Shown one piece after another: positions 53,530-64,000 of a DNA stretch of 64,000 bases. This DNA is from Arion vulgaris. Its lineage: Eukaryota; Mollusca; Gastropoda; Stylommatophora; Arionidae. The position numbers and the translations under genes were made by a program. The stretch's first letter is position 1; every line of letters starts with the position of its first letter. Below the pieces are notes generated by a model. It was given only the letters and a program-made list of their open reading frames with translations. It made no database searches and was not told the origin of the DNA. The stretch spans positions 86,551,803-86,615,802 of the forward strand of contig CM036755.1 of the NCBI GenBank assembly GCA_020796225.1, in the 5' to 3' direction.

Positions 53530-53900
53530 AGCAGAACTCTGCCACCCCACCAATCCTTCGGAATTTATCTCTCTCATAGACCAGATGTCCTGCCTTGCAG
53601 CAGTCATTCTAAATCATCAGTCACATCCTGAATCTATATTCTGCGTGGTTCTCCTTCTCCAATCTTTGTCCGGATGCTTCCTTTGACAAGATAATCTTCA
53701 ACATTTCCTGTCTCTTTATATGTCCAACATACTTCAACATTTCCTGTCTCTTTATATGTCCAACATACTTCAACATTTCCTGTCTCTTTATATGTCCAAC
53801 ATACTTCCACGTTACTCATTCTTTTTTTGTAGCATCAGCCAGCCTTTACTGACCCTGAGCTTCCTCTGGATATATCTACTTGTTCTCTTAACGCTTCGTT
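53530..53900 (-). mobile_element. LINE tail with 36-nt expansion
   Basis: CACCAATCCTTCGGAATTTA TCTCTCATAGACCAGATGTC matches 23730-23770. At 53705-53815 CATTTCCTGTCTCTTTATAT GTCCAACATACTTCAA is repeated three times; the sister copy at 23875-23915 has one. Confidence 0.78.
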
Positions 53901-53929
53901 TTGTTATTGAAAATAAGTCCCATAGAATC

Positions 53930-54235
53930 CTTGGTGAATTCAAAATCTATATCTCAATGAGACAAAAACAAAAATAATGACAACAGATAAAACGAACATG
54001 ACAAAAGATATTTTTATCAATGGAGAGAAAGTAAAAAATGTGAACAGTTTTGAATATCTTGGATCACTACTAACAAGAAATAAAAATGTATGGAGAAAAT
54101 TAAAAGAAGAACAAGCAAGGCTTTACAAAAACTTAAACAACTAAAAACAGTATTGAATAGAACTGATAGAAAAACATAGAACAGAATACTAAGAGCATGC
54201 ATATTCCCAGTGGCAACGTATAGGTGTGAAAGTCT
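53930..54235 (+). mobile_element. LINE RT fragment
   Basis: TCTATATCTCAATGAGACAA, AAAGATATTTTTATCAATGG and TTTGAATATCTTGGATCACT ([11 protein letters not shown]) are the segment after the RT catalytic motif, antiparallel to 24170-24480. Confidence 0.75.
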
Positions 54236-54429
54236 AAGCATCGAAACGTCGAGTGTTGTTTATTTTAATATTTTATAATTAATTTTGCACTATCTTATGT
54301 AATACTGTCAATACCTGTCTTCGTTCAATCGTCTATTTGTTCAGTATTACCGCAGCCCCCCAGACGATATTCTCCCGATCTGATCTGATCTAATCACCTC
54401 CGATTTGATGATTTTCGTACATTGCATGT

Positions 54430-54790
54430 GTGAAGCATGGACGTTTAATAAGGAAATGAAGAACCAATAAGTGCTTTTGAATATAAGTGTTACAGAAGAG
54501 TCCCCTTCATATATCTTGGACAGAGAAGACGACAAATAAATATATCCAGAAAGAACTCAAAATCAAAGAAAACTGGCTGTTGCTTCAAATAAGAAAGATA
54601 AAATTGAGATATTTTGGACATATAAAAATACACGAAGGACTGGAGAAGACCATCATGGAAGGAGGCATACTGACACAGAGGAGAAGAGGAAGACCAGTGA
54701 GAAAATGGATTCAGGACGTCACTGATGATTTGAACGTAACGGCTACAGAAGGCAGAACATCTGGTCTGTGATAGAGATAAATTTTGAAAG
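54430..54790 (+). mobile_element. LINE ORF2 C-terminal fragment
   Basis: [20 protein letters not shown] and RRRGRPVRKWIQDVTDDLNV are typical. CYRRVPFIYLGQRRRQI is the unexpanded relative of the 47-nt unit at 40690. Confidence 0.85.
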
Positions 54791-54799
54791 ACTATTAGG

Positions 54800-55290
54800 G
54801 TGGCAAAGTTCAGCCCAGGACAAGCTATTTGATGATAGAATGACAAAGTTCAGACCAGGATAAGCTATTTGATAATAGAATGACAACATTCAGCTCAGGA
54901 CAAGCTATTTGAATCTGGTTACATTAATATACATGGAGCCCTCAATTGAAATTTTGATCTGCCTCTGGTTTTCTCAATTTAGTAAACTAGCAACTAAAAA
55001 TTTTAAAACTCATTTTGCCCACCCCTGGACACATTTATGTGAACGCCGATGGTGAGGTACGTTGACCTTTTAAACATTATCTTGAAGTTAACTAGCTCCA
55101 ACGTTAAACAATGTTAGAACCGCTGTTCGTCTCTCTTAACGGTTAGATAATAATATGTCCAACTCTGATGCACAAACGCACAGTCACATGCAGAAACAAA
55201 CAAAATACATTACCGCTCTTAAGTTTGCATAAATCTGGCAAACAGATAACGTCACAATTCTAATTGATGTAAGTTTATGCAACATTCAAC
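54800..55290 (+). other. Unassigned spacer
   Basis: ATGACAAAGTTCAGACCAGG ATAAGCTATTTGAT is repeated two to three times at 54800-54910. Nothing else is recognised. Confidence 0.4.
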
Positions 55291-55760
55291 ATTATCATCA
55301 GATGCCGTGCCTGCTGAAGTAGGCGAACATGGATCTCGACAAATTCAATGTCAATCAATGGACTGAATCACTGTCTCAGGTGCTTGCTATCATCTTTTGA
55401 CGATCTTCCGTGCCATGAATTCAAGCTGTATAATATTTCTCTCTCTTCCTCTATTTCGTTTCCCTTCTATTTTACCGGTTGTCACATTGTGTTCTAAACC
55501 TTCCGTTCTCATACCTTGTCCCCAAAAATGATGACTGCCTCTCTTTCTTATATTGACAATACTTTATCTCTGTGTCTTGACCTCATTCAACACCTTCACA
55601 TTCGTCATTTTAGCAGTCCATGGGATTCTCATCATTCTTCTGTAAAACTGCATCGCTGTGGCTTGACCTCATTCAACACCTTCACATTCGTAATTATAGC
55701 CGTCCATGGGATTCTCATCATTCTTCTGTAAAACTACATCTCTGTGGCCTCTATAAATTG
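55290..55760 (-). mobile_element. LINE ORF2 C-terminal fragment with duplicated segment
   Basis: CATCAGATGCCGTGCCTGCT and CCATGGGATTCTCATCATTC TTCTGTAAAAC are the antisense of 9140-9465. The roughly 94-nt stretch TTGACCTCATTCAACACCTT CACATTCG... is present twice. Confidence 0.8.
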
Positions 55761-55924
55761 TTGTTAGTTTTATTATTCATTGTGCTTGCTTATGTGATAC
55801 GATACATAACTGTCTTTGTCCTAATACGCCAATGTATTAAGTATCACAGCAGTCTTCCCACGGTTTTCTCCAGATCTGATCTGATCCGCTCTGACCACCT
55901 CAGATTTGTATGTCTCTGTATATC

Positions 55925-57412
55925 GTCTACCTGTTTATGTAATATTACTAATATTTAAAATTGTCCATATCTGTTTATGTAATATTACTAATATTTAAAC
56001 TTGTCCATATCTGCTTATGTAACATTACTAATATTTAAACTTGTCCATATCTGCTTATGTAACATTACTAATATTTAAACTTGTCCATATCTGCTTATGT
56101 AACATTACTAATATTTAAACTTATCCATATCTGCTTAAGGTAACATTACTCATATTTAAACTTGTCCATATCTGCTTATGTAACATTACTAATATTTAAA
56201 CTTGTCCATATCTGCTTATGTAACATTACTAATATTTAAACTTATCCATATCTGCTTAAGGTAACATTACTAATATTTAAACTTGTCCATATCTGCTTAT
56301 GTAACATTACTAATATTTAAACTTGTCCATATCTGCTTATGTAACATTACTAATATTTAAACTTGTCCATATCTGCTTATGTAATATTACTAATATTTAA
56401 ACTTGTCCATATCTGCTTATGTAACATTACTAATATTTAAACTTGTCCATATCTGCTTATGTAACATTACTAATATTTAAACTTGTCCATATCTGCTTAT
56501 GTAACATTACTAATATTTAAACTTGTCCATATCTGTTTATGTAATATTACTAATATTTAAACTTGTCCATATCTGCTTATGTAACATTACTAATATTTAA
56601 ACTTGTCCATATCTGCTTATGTAACATTACTAATATTTAAACTTGTCCATATCTGCTTATGTAACATTACTAATATTTAAACTTATCCATATCTGCTTAA
56701 GGTAACATTACTCATATTTAAACTTGTCCATATCTGCTTATGTAACATTACTAATATTTAAACTTGTCCATATCTGCTTATGTAACATTACTAATATTTA
56801 AACTTATCCATATCTGCTTAAGGTAACATTACTAATATTTAAACTTGTCCATATCTGCTTATGTAACATTACTAATATTTAAACTTGTCCATATCTGCTT
56901 ATGTAACATTACTAATATTTAAACTTGTCCATATCTGCTTATGTAATATTACTAATATTTAAACTTGTCCATATCTGCTTATGTAACATTACTAATATTT
57001 AAACTTGTCCATATCTGCTTATGTAACATTACTAATATTTAAACTTGTCCATATCTGCTTATGTAACATTACTAATATTTAAACTTGTCCATATCTGTTT
57101 ATGTAATATTACTAATATTTAAACTTGTCCATATCTGCTTATGTAACATTACTAATATTTAAACTTGTCCATATCTGTTTATGTAATATTACTAATATTT
57201 AAACTTGTCCATATCTGCTTATGTAACATTACTAATATTTAAACTTGTCCATATCTGCTTATGTAACATTACTAATATTTAAACTTGTCCATATCTGCTT
57301 ATGTAACATTACTAATATTTAAACTTGTCCATATCTGCTTATGTAACATTACTAATATTTAAACTTATCCATATCTGCTTAAGGTAACATTACTCATACT
57401 TAAACTTGTCCA
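55925..57412. repeat. 40-nt minisatellite (about 37 copies) with higher-order structure
   Basis: CATATCTGCTTATGTAACAT TACTAATATTTAAACTTGTC is repeated. Variant pairs (TTATCC with TTAAGG) at 56121/56242 and 56683/56804 show a 562-nt (14-unit) duplication. Confidence 0.97.
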
Positions 57413-57414
57413 TA

Positions 57415-57624
57415 TCTGTTTATCTGTGGAATATTCTGAGATACTATGGAATACCAGACAAAATAATAAACATTATTAAGAGCCTCTATGATGGTTCACA
57501 GTGTGCAGTTCGCACTGATGGTGGACACATCGACTGGTTTATGGTTGAAACCGGAGTAAAGCAAGGCTGTATTCTATCTCCGCTATTGTTTGGAGTGGCC
57601 ATTGACTGGGTGATGCGAAAATGT
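57415..57624 (+). mobile_element. LINE RT domain, 5' part of an interrupted element
   Basis: YYGIPDKIINIIKSLYDGSQ and ETGVKQGCILSPLLFGVAID WVMRKC are RT motifs ahead of the catalytic Asp pair. The frame stops at ATGTTGA where the RNase H element begins, and resumes at about 58330. Confidence 0.88.
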
Positions 57625-58320
57625 TGAAGGGCGAAATCGATGAAAGCTGCAATGCAGACGACGTTGTGATTTACACGAATGGATCGGTAGTTCGTCACGA
57701 AAAGTCTGCATGGGCCTTCTCTGCAAGCTCATGTGGCAGAATGGTCAAGGAAGCCAGTGGTACATTTAGTATGACAACAAGCAGCATGACAATGGAGGTA
57801 CTGGCGGTGACCAATGCACTACTCTGGCTAGAGTCACAAAACTACACTCATGCGTGCATTCTGAGTGATTCATTGAGTATGATCCGAAATGTGGAGGCCG
57901 GTTCGGTACGCAGGTAATGGACTGAATCACTGCAGGCGTCAACAATTTGCAGAATTACACTTGTCTTTGTGCCGGGGCGCATGGGTGTCGTTGGCAATGA
58001 GAGAATAGACAGGCTGGCTGGCTCTGCCGCTATATCAGAAGGCCAGCCAATGGACAGAGCTGAGATTGTGAACGCCCTCATAGAGCGTGACCGCAGAGAA
58101 GACCTTCATCTAAACCAATCCACGTCAACTACTAGATTGCGTGAACTGGGTTTGAAGATTGGTGTGGCAAGAAAAGAACGGTACAACAGGTATACGAGTC
58201 GGCTCATCAATCAAAATAGAACTGGTACGGTCAGTCGCTGGACGCTGTTGGAGATATTGCGAAGGAGATCGGAGCACCTATGGACATGTCCGGAGTGCAA
58301 TGAAGATATTCCAAAGTGAA
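57625..58320 (+). mobile_element. RNase H-type LINE fragment nested in another LINE
   Basis: CNADDVVIYTNGSVVRHEKS (TNGS in place of TDGS), [36 protein letters not shown], then a stop at 57915-57917 and VPGRMGVVGNERIDRLAGSA in another frame. The tail reads [19 protein letters not shown] and TCPEC. It is dead: one stop/frameshift within the domain. Confidence 0.88.
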
Positions 58321-58570
58321 ACTGAAACTGCATGGGCGAAACTGGCATCGATTGGGTAGAAAATAGTCAACTAGAAGATTTGGATTTTGCAGATGATATT
58401 GCGTTGTTAAGTAGAAACAACCAAGATATGCAAAGAAAAACAGACAACTTGTCATCTATAGCATCAAAAGTTGGACTGCAGATAAGCTATGAAAAACAAA
58501 TATAATGAAGACACCTTTGGCAAGTAATGCAGATATCACACTGGAATCTAAAATGATAAAATAACAGAGC
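58321..58570 (+). mobile_element. LINE RT domain, 3' part of the interrupted element
   Basis: GIDWVENSQLEDLDFADDIA LLSRNNQDMQRK and SIASKVGLQISYEK follow on from the GVKQGC...VMRKC part at 57415-57624. FADD is the catalytic motif. Confidence 0.85.
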
Positions 58571-58586
58571 AGTTCACCTATTTAGT

Positions 58587-58840
58587 AAAACACGTAATTA
58601 CAGTACTGTAGTTGTACAAATTACAAAACAATGACAAATACAGCAACGTTGAACCAAGGTTTATCAGCAAACGAACAAACAGGAGTGACAAATTAAAATG
58701 ACACTTTTTAATTTTCATTTTAATTTGTCACTCCTGTTTGTTCGTTTGCTTGATAAAGGCCTTGTTGGTCGAAACGTTGCTGTATTTTGTCATTGTTTTT
58801 GTAATTTGTACAACTACAGTACTTTGTAATTACGTGTTTT
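58587..58840. mobile_element. Foldback element, near-perfect inverted repeat
   Basis: Arms 58587-58700 and 58716-58840 surround a 15-nt loop; the inner stem GTGACAAATTAAAATG/CATTTTAATTTGTCAC is perfect. The outer ends are ACACGTAATTACAGTAC and GTAATTACGTGTTTT. The right arm holds CTTGATAAAGGCCTTGTTGG TCGAAACG. Confidence 0.88.
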
Positions 58841-58874
58841 GCCAATCAAATAGTTTTACTGCAGTTCCATATAT

Positions 58875-59462
58875 ATATACCTATTTAGGTAGCAATTTTG
58901 ATTGCACAGAAAATGTTAAAAACGAAATTATGATACGAATTGGCAAAGCAACAGCAGCTTTTAAAAGTCTAAATAAAATATGGAACTGCAAGTTATATAG
59001 TATTAAAACTAAATTACGAATTTTCAATTCAAATGTTGTATCAATCCTAAAGTATGCCAGCGAGTGTTGGAAAATGACTAAAGATATAGAAAGCAAGTTG
59101 AATGCATTTGAAAATAGATTGCGAAAAATATTGAATATAAAATGGAACGAATTCAGGAGAAGTGATGAAATCAGAGACATGTCTGGTCAACCACTAGTGA
59201 CAACTGTTATAAGAAAGAGAAGATGGAGATATGTTGGGCACACCTTGAGGAGAAATGATCAACGAATATCAAAGCAGGCATTGAAGTGGGATGCAAGGGT
59301 TCAAGAAAGAGAGGTCGACCTACAAGAGACCCTGAAACGAACTTTGCTGAGAGAGGCAGGAAATATCGGTCTCAGTTCCATGGAGGAGATTGAGCGAGTT
59401 GCCCAGGATAGAGCGGTATGGAGAAATTACTTGAGGACCCTATGTAACGTATAACGTTACAA
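58875..59462 (+). mobile_element. LINE ORF2 C-terminal copy with 3' end
   Basis: [71 protein letters not shown] and [20 protein letters not shown] are a nearly intact C-terminal region; the GRP motif is frameshifted. It is the parent text for the copies at 6918, 14865, 18815 and 27846. Confidence 0.9.
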
Positions 59463-60020
59463 ACCCGGGAAGACAGATCTTATCAGCAGGGAACTACAAC
59501 TGTCTAGAGAACAAATTCAAAAAGATGTGCTCAGAAACGGAATGTGTCAGCCATTATTGGCGAGAAGGAATCGATCCGTAAAATGACTCAATGGTCATGC
59601 ATAAATACTTATATGACCAGTCTTATGAGCCCTTAGGCTCGAAGAAAGCTGAAGATGATGATGATGAATGATATCAGAATTCAAGGCTAGAAACAATGAC
59701 TAACTAGGATCATGATAAAACACAAACAATTCACAATTTGTAACATATTCATTCTAATCTACATCTACTAGTTATCAGTAATAAGAGTTCGAAAACTGAT
59801 ATTATTACATTCTGAGCGTACTAATAGGTGCACAGTCCCTTCAGTAGATCAAGAAGATAATGTACGTTGCGTATACAAAGAATCACATGGGCTGTTAAAA
59901 TCACGAATGTTGATGTCTATTGAAATCATAAAGAGATTTCTTCAATGTAACATACAGACAAAACTGACATATAGAAAGAAGTCATGAACAATTCATAAAC
60001 AATGGTGAAACAGGTAAAAA
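59463..60020 (+). other. Unassigned spacer
   Basis: 59470-59680 ends in GATGATGATGATG and may be another retroelement tail. The rest is featureless AT-rich sequence. Confidence 0.35.
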
Positions 60021-60024
60021 AAAA

Positions 60025-60400
60025 AAAGTACAGTAGTTTTACTAGGTACAAAGACAATAAAAAGCGACGTTTCGACAAAGATGCCTTTATCGTCAAACTT
60101 CTTATATGGCAGACGTTGGGAGATATACAGTCAGACAATAAATACCTAACTTATGTCTGATAGTATATGTTGCTATTATTTTTGTTATATGTTATGTCTG
60201 CGATGTCTTAATTTCTTTTCCTTTGTATCTTTTACTTGATAAAAGCCTTTTGGTCGCTTTGGTATATTGTTTTTGTACTAGGTAAACACTATAGTTCTTT
60301 CCTTTTACGTGTTTCGCCATTGAAGATGTCGGGACTCGAACTTCCACTCTTCGGAACGCACGACAACGGCTTAACCACTTCTCAACAACAAATCCCACCA
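60025..60400 (-). mobile_element. Foldback-family element with a tRNA-like segment
   Basis: ACAGTAGTTTTACTAGGTAC and CGACGTTTCGACAAAGATGC CTTTATCG, then CTTGATAAAAGCCTTTTGGT CGC and TACTAGGTAAACACTATAG, are inverted. The minus strand at 60318-60392 has GTTGAGAAGTGGTTAAGC (A box) and GAAGTTCGAGTCCCGAC (B box), a tRNA-like module. Confidence 0.6.
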
Positions 60401-60427
60401 TAAACTTAACTGTTGTTACCTGCCTAA

Positions 60428-62935
60428 TCTTTCTCTACGCTTTCTCTACATCCACGATTTCCTAATTCTTTGTTAAACCTCTCTTCTTTATCTTTTTTAC
60501 ATCCAAGATTTCCTAATTCTTTGTTAAACCTCCCTTCTTTATCTTTCTCTACATCCACGATTTCCTAATTCTTTGTTAAACCTCTCTTCTTTATCTTTCT
60601 CTACATCCACGATTTCCTAATTCTTTGTTAAACCTCTCTTCTTTATCTTTCTCTACATCCAAGATTTCCTAATTCTTTGTTAAACCTCTCTTCTTTATCT
60701 TTCTCTACATCCAAGATTTCCTAATTCTTTGTTAAACCTCTCTTCTTTATCTTTCTCTACATCCAAGATTTCCTAATTCTTTGTGAAACCTCTCTTCTTT
60801 ATCTTTCTCTACATCCACGATTTCCTAATTCTTTGTTAAACCTCTCTTCTTTATCTTTCTCTACATCCAAGATTTCCTAATTCTTTGTTAAACCTCCCTT
60901 ATTTATCTTTCTCTACATCCAAGATTTCCTAATTCTTTGTTAAACCTCCCTTCTTTATCTTTCTCTACATCCAAGATTTTCTTATTCTTTGTTAAACCTC
61001 CCTTCTTTATCTTTCTCTACATCCAAGATTTCCTAATTCTTTGTGAAACCTCTCTTCTTTATCTTTCTCTACATCCACGATTTCCTAATTATTTGTTAAA
61101 CCTCTCTTCTTTATCTTTCTCTACATCCAAGATTTCCTAATTCTTTGTTAAACCTCTCTTCTTTATCTTTCTCTACATCCAAGATTTCCTAATTCTTTGT
61201 TAAACCTCTCTTCTTTATCTTTCTCTACATCCAAGATTTCCTAATTCTTTGTGAAACCTCTCTTTTTATCTTTCTTACATCCACGATTTCCTAATTCTTT
61301 GTTAAACCTCTCTTCTTTATCTTTCTCTACATCCAAGATTTCCTAATTCTTTGTTAAACCTCTCTTCTTTATCTTTCTCTACATCCAAGATTTCCTAATT
61401 CTTTGTTAAACCTCTCTTCTTTATCTTTCTCTACATCCAAGATTTCCTAATTCTTTGTTAAACCTCTCTTCTTTATCTTTCTCTACATCCAAGATTTCCT
61501 AATTCTTTGTTAAACCTCTCTTCTTTATCTTTCTCTACATCCAAGATTTCCTAATTCTTTGTTAAACCTCCCTTCTTTATCTTTCTCTACATCCACGATT
61601 TCCTAATTCTTTGTTAAACCTCTCTTCTTTATCTTTCTCTACATCCACGATTTCCTAATTCTTTGTTAAACCTCTCTTCTTTATCTTTTCACATCCAAGA
61701 TTTCCTAATTCTTTGTTAAACCTCTCTTCTTTATCTTTCTCTACATCCAAGATTTCCTAATTCTTTGTTAAACCTCTCTTCTTTATCTTTCTCTACATCC
61801 AAGATTTCCTAATTCTTTGTTAAACCTCTCTTCTTTATCTTTCTCTACATCCAAGATTTCCTAATTCTTTGTTAAACCTCTCTTCTTTATCTTTCTCTAC
61901 ATCCAAGATTTCCTAATTCTTTGTTAAACCTCTCTTCTTTATCTTTCTCTACATCCAAGATTTCCTAATTCTTTGTTAAACCTCCCTTCTTTATCTTTCT
62001 CTACATCCACGATTTCCTAATTCTTTGTTAAACCTCTCTTCTTTATCTTTCTCTACATCCACGATTTCCGAATTCTTTGTTAAACCTCTCTTCTTTATCT
62101 TTCTCTACATCCAAGATTTCCTAATTCTTTGTTAAACCTCTCTTCTTTATCTTTCTCTACATCCAAGATTTCCTAATTCTTTGTTAAACCTCTCTTCATT
62201 ATCTTTCTCTACATCCAAGATTTCCTAATTCTTTGTGAAACCTCTCTTCTTTATCTTTCTCTACATCCACGATTTTCTAATTCTTTGTTAAACCTCTCTT
62301 CTTTATCTTTCTCTACATCCAAGATTTCCTAATTCTTTGTTAAACCTCCCTTCTTTATCTTTCTCTACATCCAAGATTTCCTAATTCTTTGTTAAACCTC
62401 TCTTCTTTATCTTTCTCTACATCCAAGATTTCCTAATTCTTTGTTAAACCTCTCTTCTTTATCTTTCTCTACATCCAAGATTTCCTAATTCTTTGTTAAA
62501 CCTCTCTTCTTTATCTTTCTCTACATCCAAGATTTCCTAATTCTTTGTTAAACCTCCCTTCTTTATCTTTCTCTACATCCAAGATTTCCTAATTCTTTGT
62601 TAAACCTCTCTTCTTTATCTTTTTTACATCCAAGATTTCTAATTCTTTGTTAAACCTCTCTTCTTTATCTTTCTCTACATCCAAGATTTCCTAATTCTTT
62701 GTGAAACCTCCCTTCTTTATCTTTCTCTACATCCAAGATTTCCTAATTCTTTGTTAAACCTCTCTTCTTTATCTTTCTCTACATCCAAGATTTCCTAATT
62801 CTTTGTTAAACCTCTCTTCTTTATCTTTCTCTACATCCAAGATTTCCTAATTCTTTGTTAAACCTCCCTTCTTTATCTTTCTCTACATCCAAGATTTCCT
62901 AATTCTTTGTTAAACCTCCCTTCTTTATCTTCCAA
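60428..62935. repeat. 52-nt minisatellite (about 48 copies)
   Basis: AAGATTTCCTAATTCTTTGT TAAACCTCTCTTCTTTATCTTTCTCTACATCC, with linked A/C (AAGATT/ACGATT), T/C (CTCTC/CTCCC) and T/G (GTTAAA/GTGAAA) variants. It ends 56 nt before the candidate exon acceptor at 62990. Confidence 0.97.
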
Positions 62936-62990
62936 ATTTATCAACATCCTGATAACCTTTGAAGAAATATTTTTATTTTATCAATTTCAG

Positions 62991-63328
62991 AAATCGAACC
63001 ATGCTACAAGAAGTCGAATATGATAATGACTCTGATAGCAACTCCTCGTCTACGAATACAAACAATAGTATCGATACTCCAACTGTAAGGTCTGGTCGGA
63101 ATACATTCGTGTATACAACAACAGCATCAGAAGATGAAGATACTACAACAGCTACTACACAAGAAACATTGAACGAAGATGTTGAAAACACTGATACTAA
63201 AGTAAACAATAGGATTATCTCGTCTAAAACAATCACTTCTGTAACGCCATCTTCTAGATCTAGTGGTAATACTGTTGCTACTATTGAAACTAGCCCAAGT
63301 ACAGCGAATGGTGTTACCATTAATGCAG
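62991..63328 (+). other. Candidate exon, acidic Ser/Thr-rich
   Basis: Acceptor TTTTATCAATTTCAG and donor ATGCAG|GTACCA bracket about 112 codons open in only one frame. The peptide is rich in Asp, Ser, Thr and Asn (YDNDSDSNSSSTNTNNS, TTTASEDEDTTTATTQET), unlike the repeat-derived ORFs nearby. The required incoming phase (2) does not fit the cadherin exons. The open frame continues to 63555 only by running into SINE sequence. It could be an exon of a downstream gene; unrecognised. Confidence 0.35.
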
Positions 63329-63424
63329 GTACCATAATTAATGGTGTTTTATTGTTGTTAAGAATGGTGTTTTATTGTTGCTGTCACTGTTACGAAAATG
63401 ATGACAAACATGATGTAAATATTG

Positions 63425-63475
63425 ACGATTATGTGTCTACAAGTAGACCAGCACATCCGATTTCTGCGAGGTTTT
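63425..63475 (-). mobile_element. SINE family C fragment
   Basis: CTACAAGTAGACCAGCACAT CCGATTTCTGCGA is the antisense of GTGCTGGCCTACTTGTAG. Confidence 0.6.
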
Positions 63476-63494
63476 GTTTATTGAATGCGGAGCA

Positions 63495-63715
63495 TATGTC
63501 CGAATGGATTAGAGCGTTCCTTCCATGTGGGAGACCCGTGTTCATTCCATGGTAAGGCCAATTATTTTTTTGTGTGGGCATAAATGAAAAATACTAACCT
63601 GAACACGGCGACTGCACTAGCCATGCAGCCATTAAATTTCTCAGTCTCTCGTCCCACCTGTCCTACACCGCACTAAAAAGAGGTACTACAGCAGATAGTA
63701 ACGATAGTTTTTAAA
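63495..63715 (+). mobile_element. SINE family E copy
   Basis: TGTGGGAGACCCGTGTTCAT TCCATGG, GACTGCACTAGCCATGCAGC and CTCTCGTCCCACCTGTCCTA CACCGC match 39835-40010. Confidence 0.72.
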
Positions 63716-63754
63716 TGAAATATTGATCACAGATTTATTGCTAAATTCTTCTTC

Positions 63755-63839
63755 TTCTTCTTCATCTTCGAACGTTCCATATCGACCACCTTATGTTAAC
63801 CCACTTTTTGTTATTTGTATGTGATCTGAGCATAAGAGC
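63755..63839 (-). mobile_element. SINE family C end, interrupted
   Basis: TTCTTCTTCTTCATCTTCGA and TTTGTATGTGATCTGAGCAT AAGAG match 25590-25650. The text breaks exactly where the terminal MITE begins. Confidence 0.7.
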
Positions 63840-64000
63840 CAGTGGCGGCTCGTCATTAAGGCCAGTGGGCTGGCTCCACCAAAAATAATGTTTAACATGT
63901 ATTTATTATTTTATAAATTACAATATAGCACCCCAAAACTATGATTTATCTGGAAAAAAATGTCTGGCCCCACCAACAAAAATGATCACGAGCCGCCACT
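63840..64000. mobile_element. MITE-like element with terminal inverted repeats
   Basis: It starts CAGTGGCGGCTCGT and ends ACGAGCCGCCACT, with inner parts (GGCCAGTGGGCTGGCTCCAC C and TCTGGCCCCACCAAC) also inverted. About 161 nt, no ORF. The CAGTGGCGG terminus is compatible with hAT-type MITEs. It sits inside a family C SINE; the right flank is beyond the window. Confidence 0.75.

Overview
This is a metazoan nuclear genomic window, AT-rich and non-prokaryotic. It has GT-AG spliced exons, an AATAAA poly(A) signal, LINE and SINE debris and very long minisatellite arrays. The LINE C-termini (IDNIK / [12 protein letters not shown] type, and tails with a C2H2-like CPTC...H...H motif) resemble those common in molluscs and other lophotrochozoans. 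My best guess is a mollusc, possibly a gastropod; this is inference from repeat families only.

The one well-supported gene is the 3' part of a cadherin-superfamily transmembrane protein on the + strand. Sixteen exons run from 422 to the stop codon at 41492-41494. All 15 exon junctions agree in splice phase, provided a single 1-nt frameshift in exon 12 is allowed. The visible part is about 676 residues: five extracellular cadherin (EC) repeats, a threonine-rich stalk, one transmembrane helix (about residues 564-587) and an 89-residue tail carrying an NPxY motif (NPDY) and a C-terminal F-E-F. The 5' part of the gene lies upstream of the window.

About 39 kb of the 41 kb gene region is intron, filled with repeats: degenerate LINE fragments in both orientations, at least four SINE-like families, foldback elements with a conserved TTGATAAAGG...GTCGAAACG signature, and more than 40 tandem arrays with units of 12-81 nt. 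Downstream (41.5-64 kb) the same repeats continue. I see no second convincing gene there, only candidate exons at 44352-44468, 49365 onward and 62991-63328.

The most interesting signal is systematic. Many arrays are local expansions of a short internal piece of a retroelement copy, and the unexpanded parent sequence can be found elsewhere in the window. Parent pieces include the reverse-transcriptase YADD motif, RT C-terminal motifs, the region after the RNase H domain, and SINE bodies. Some arrays show higher-order periodicity, others have duplicated exon-intron boundaries, and several lie within tens of bases of functional splice sites. The long ORFs in these arrays are consequences of repetition, not genes.
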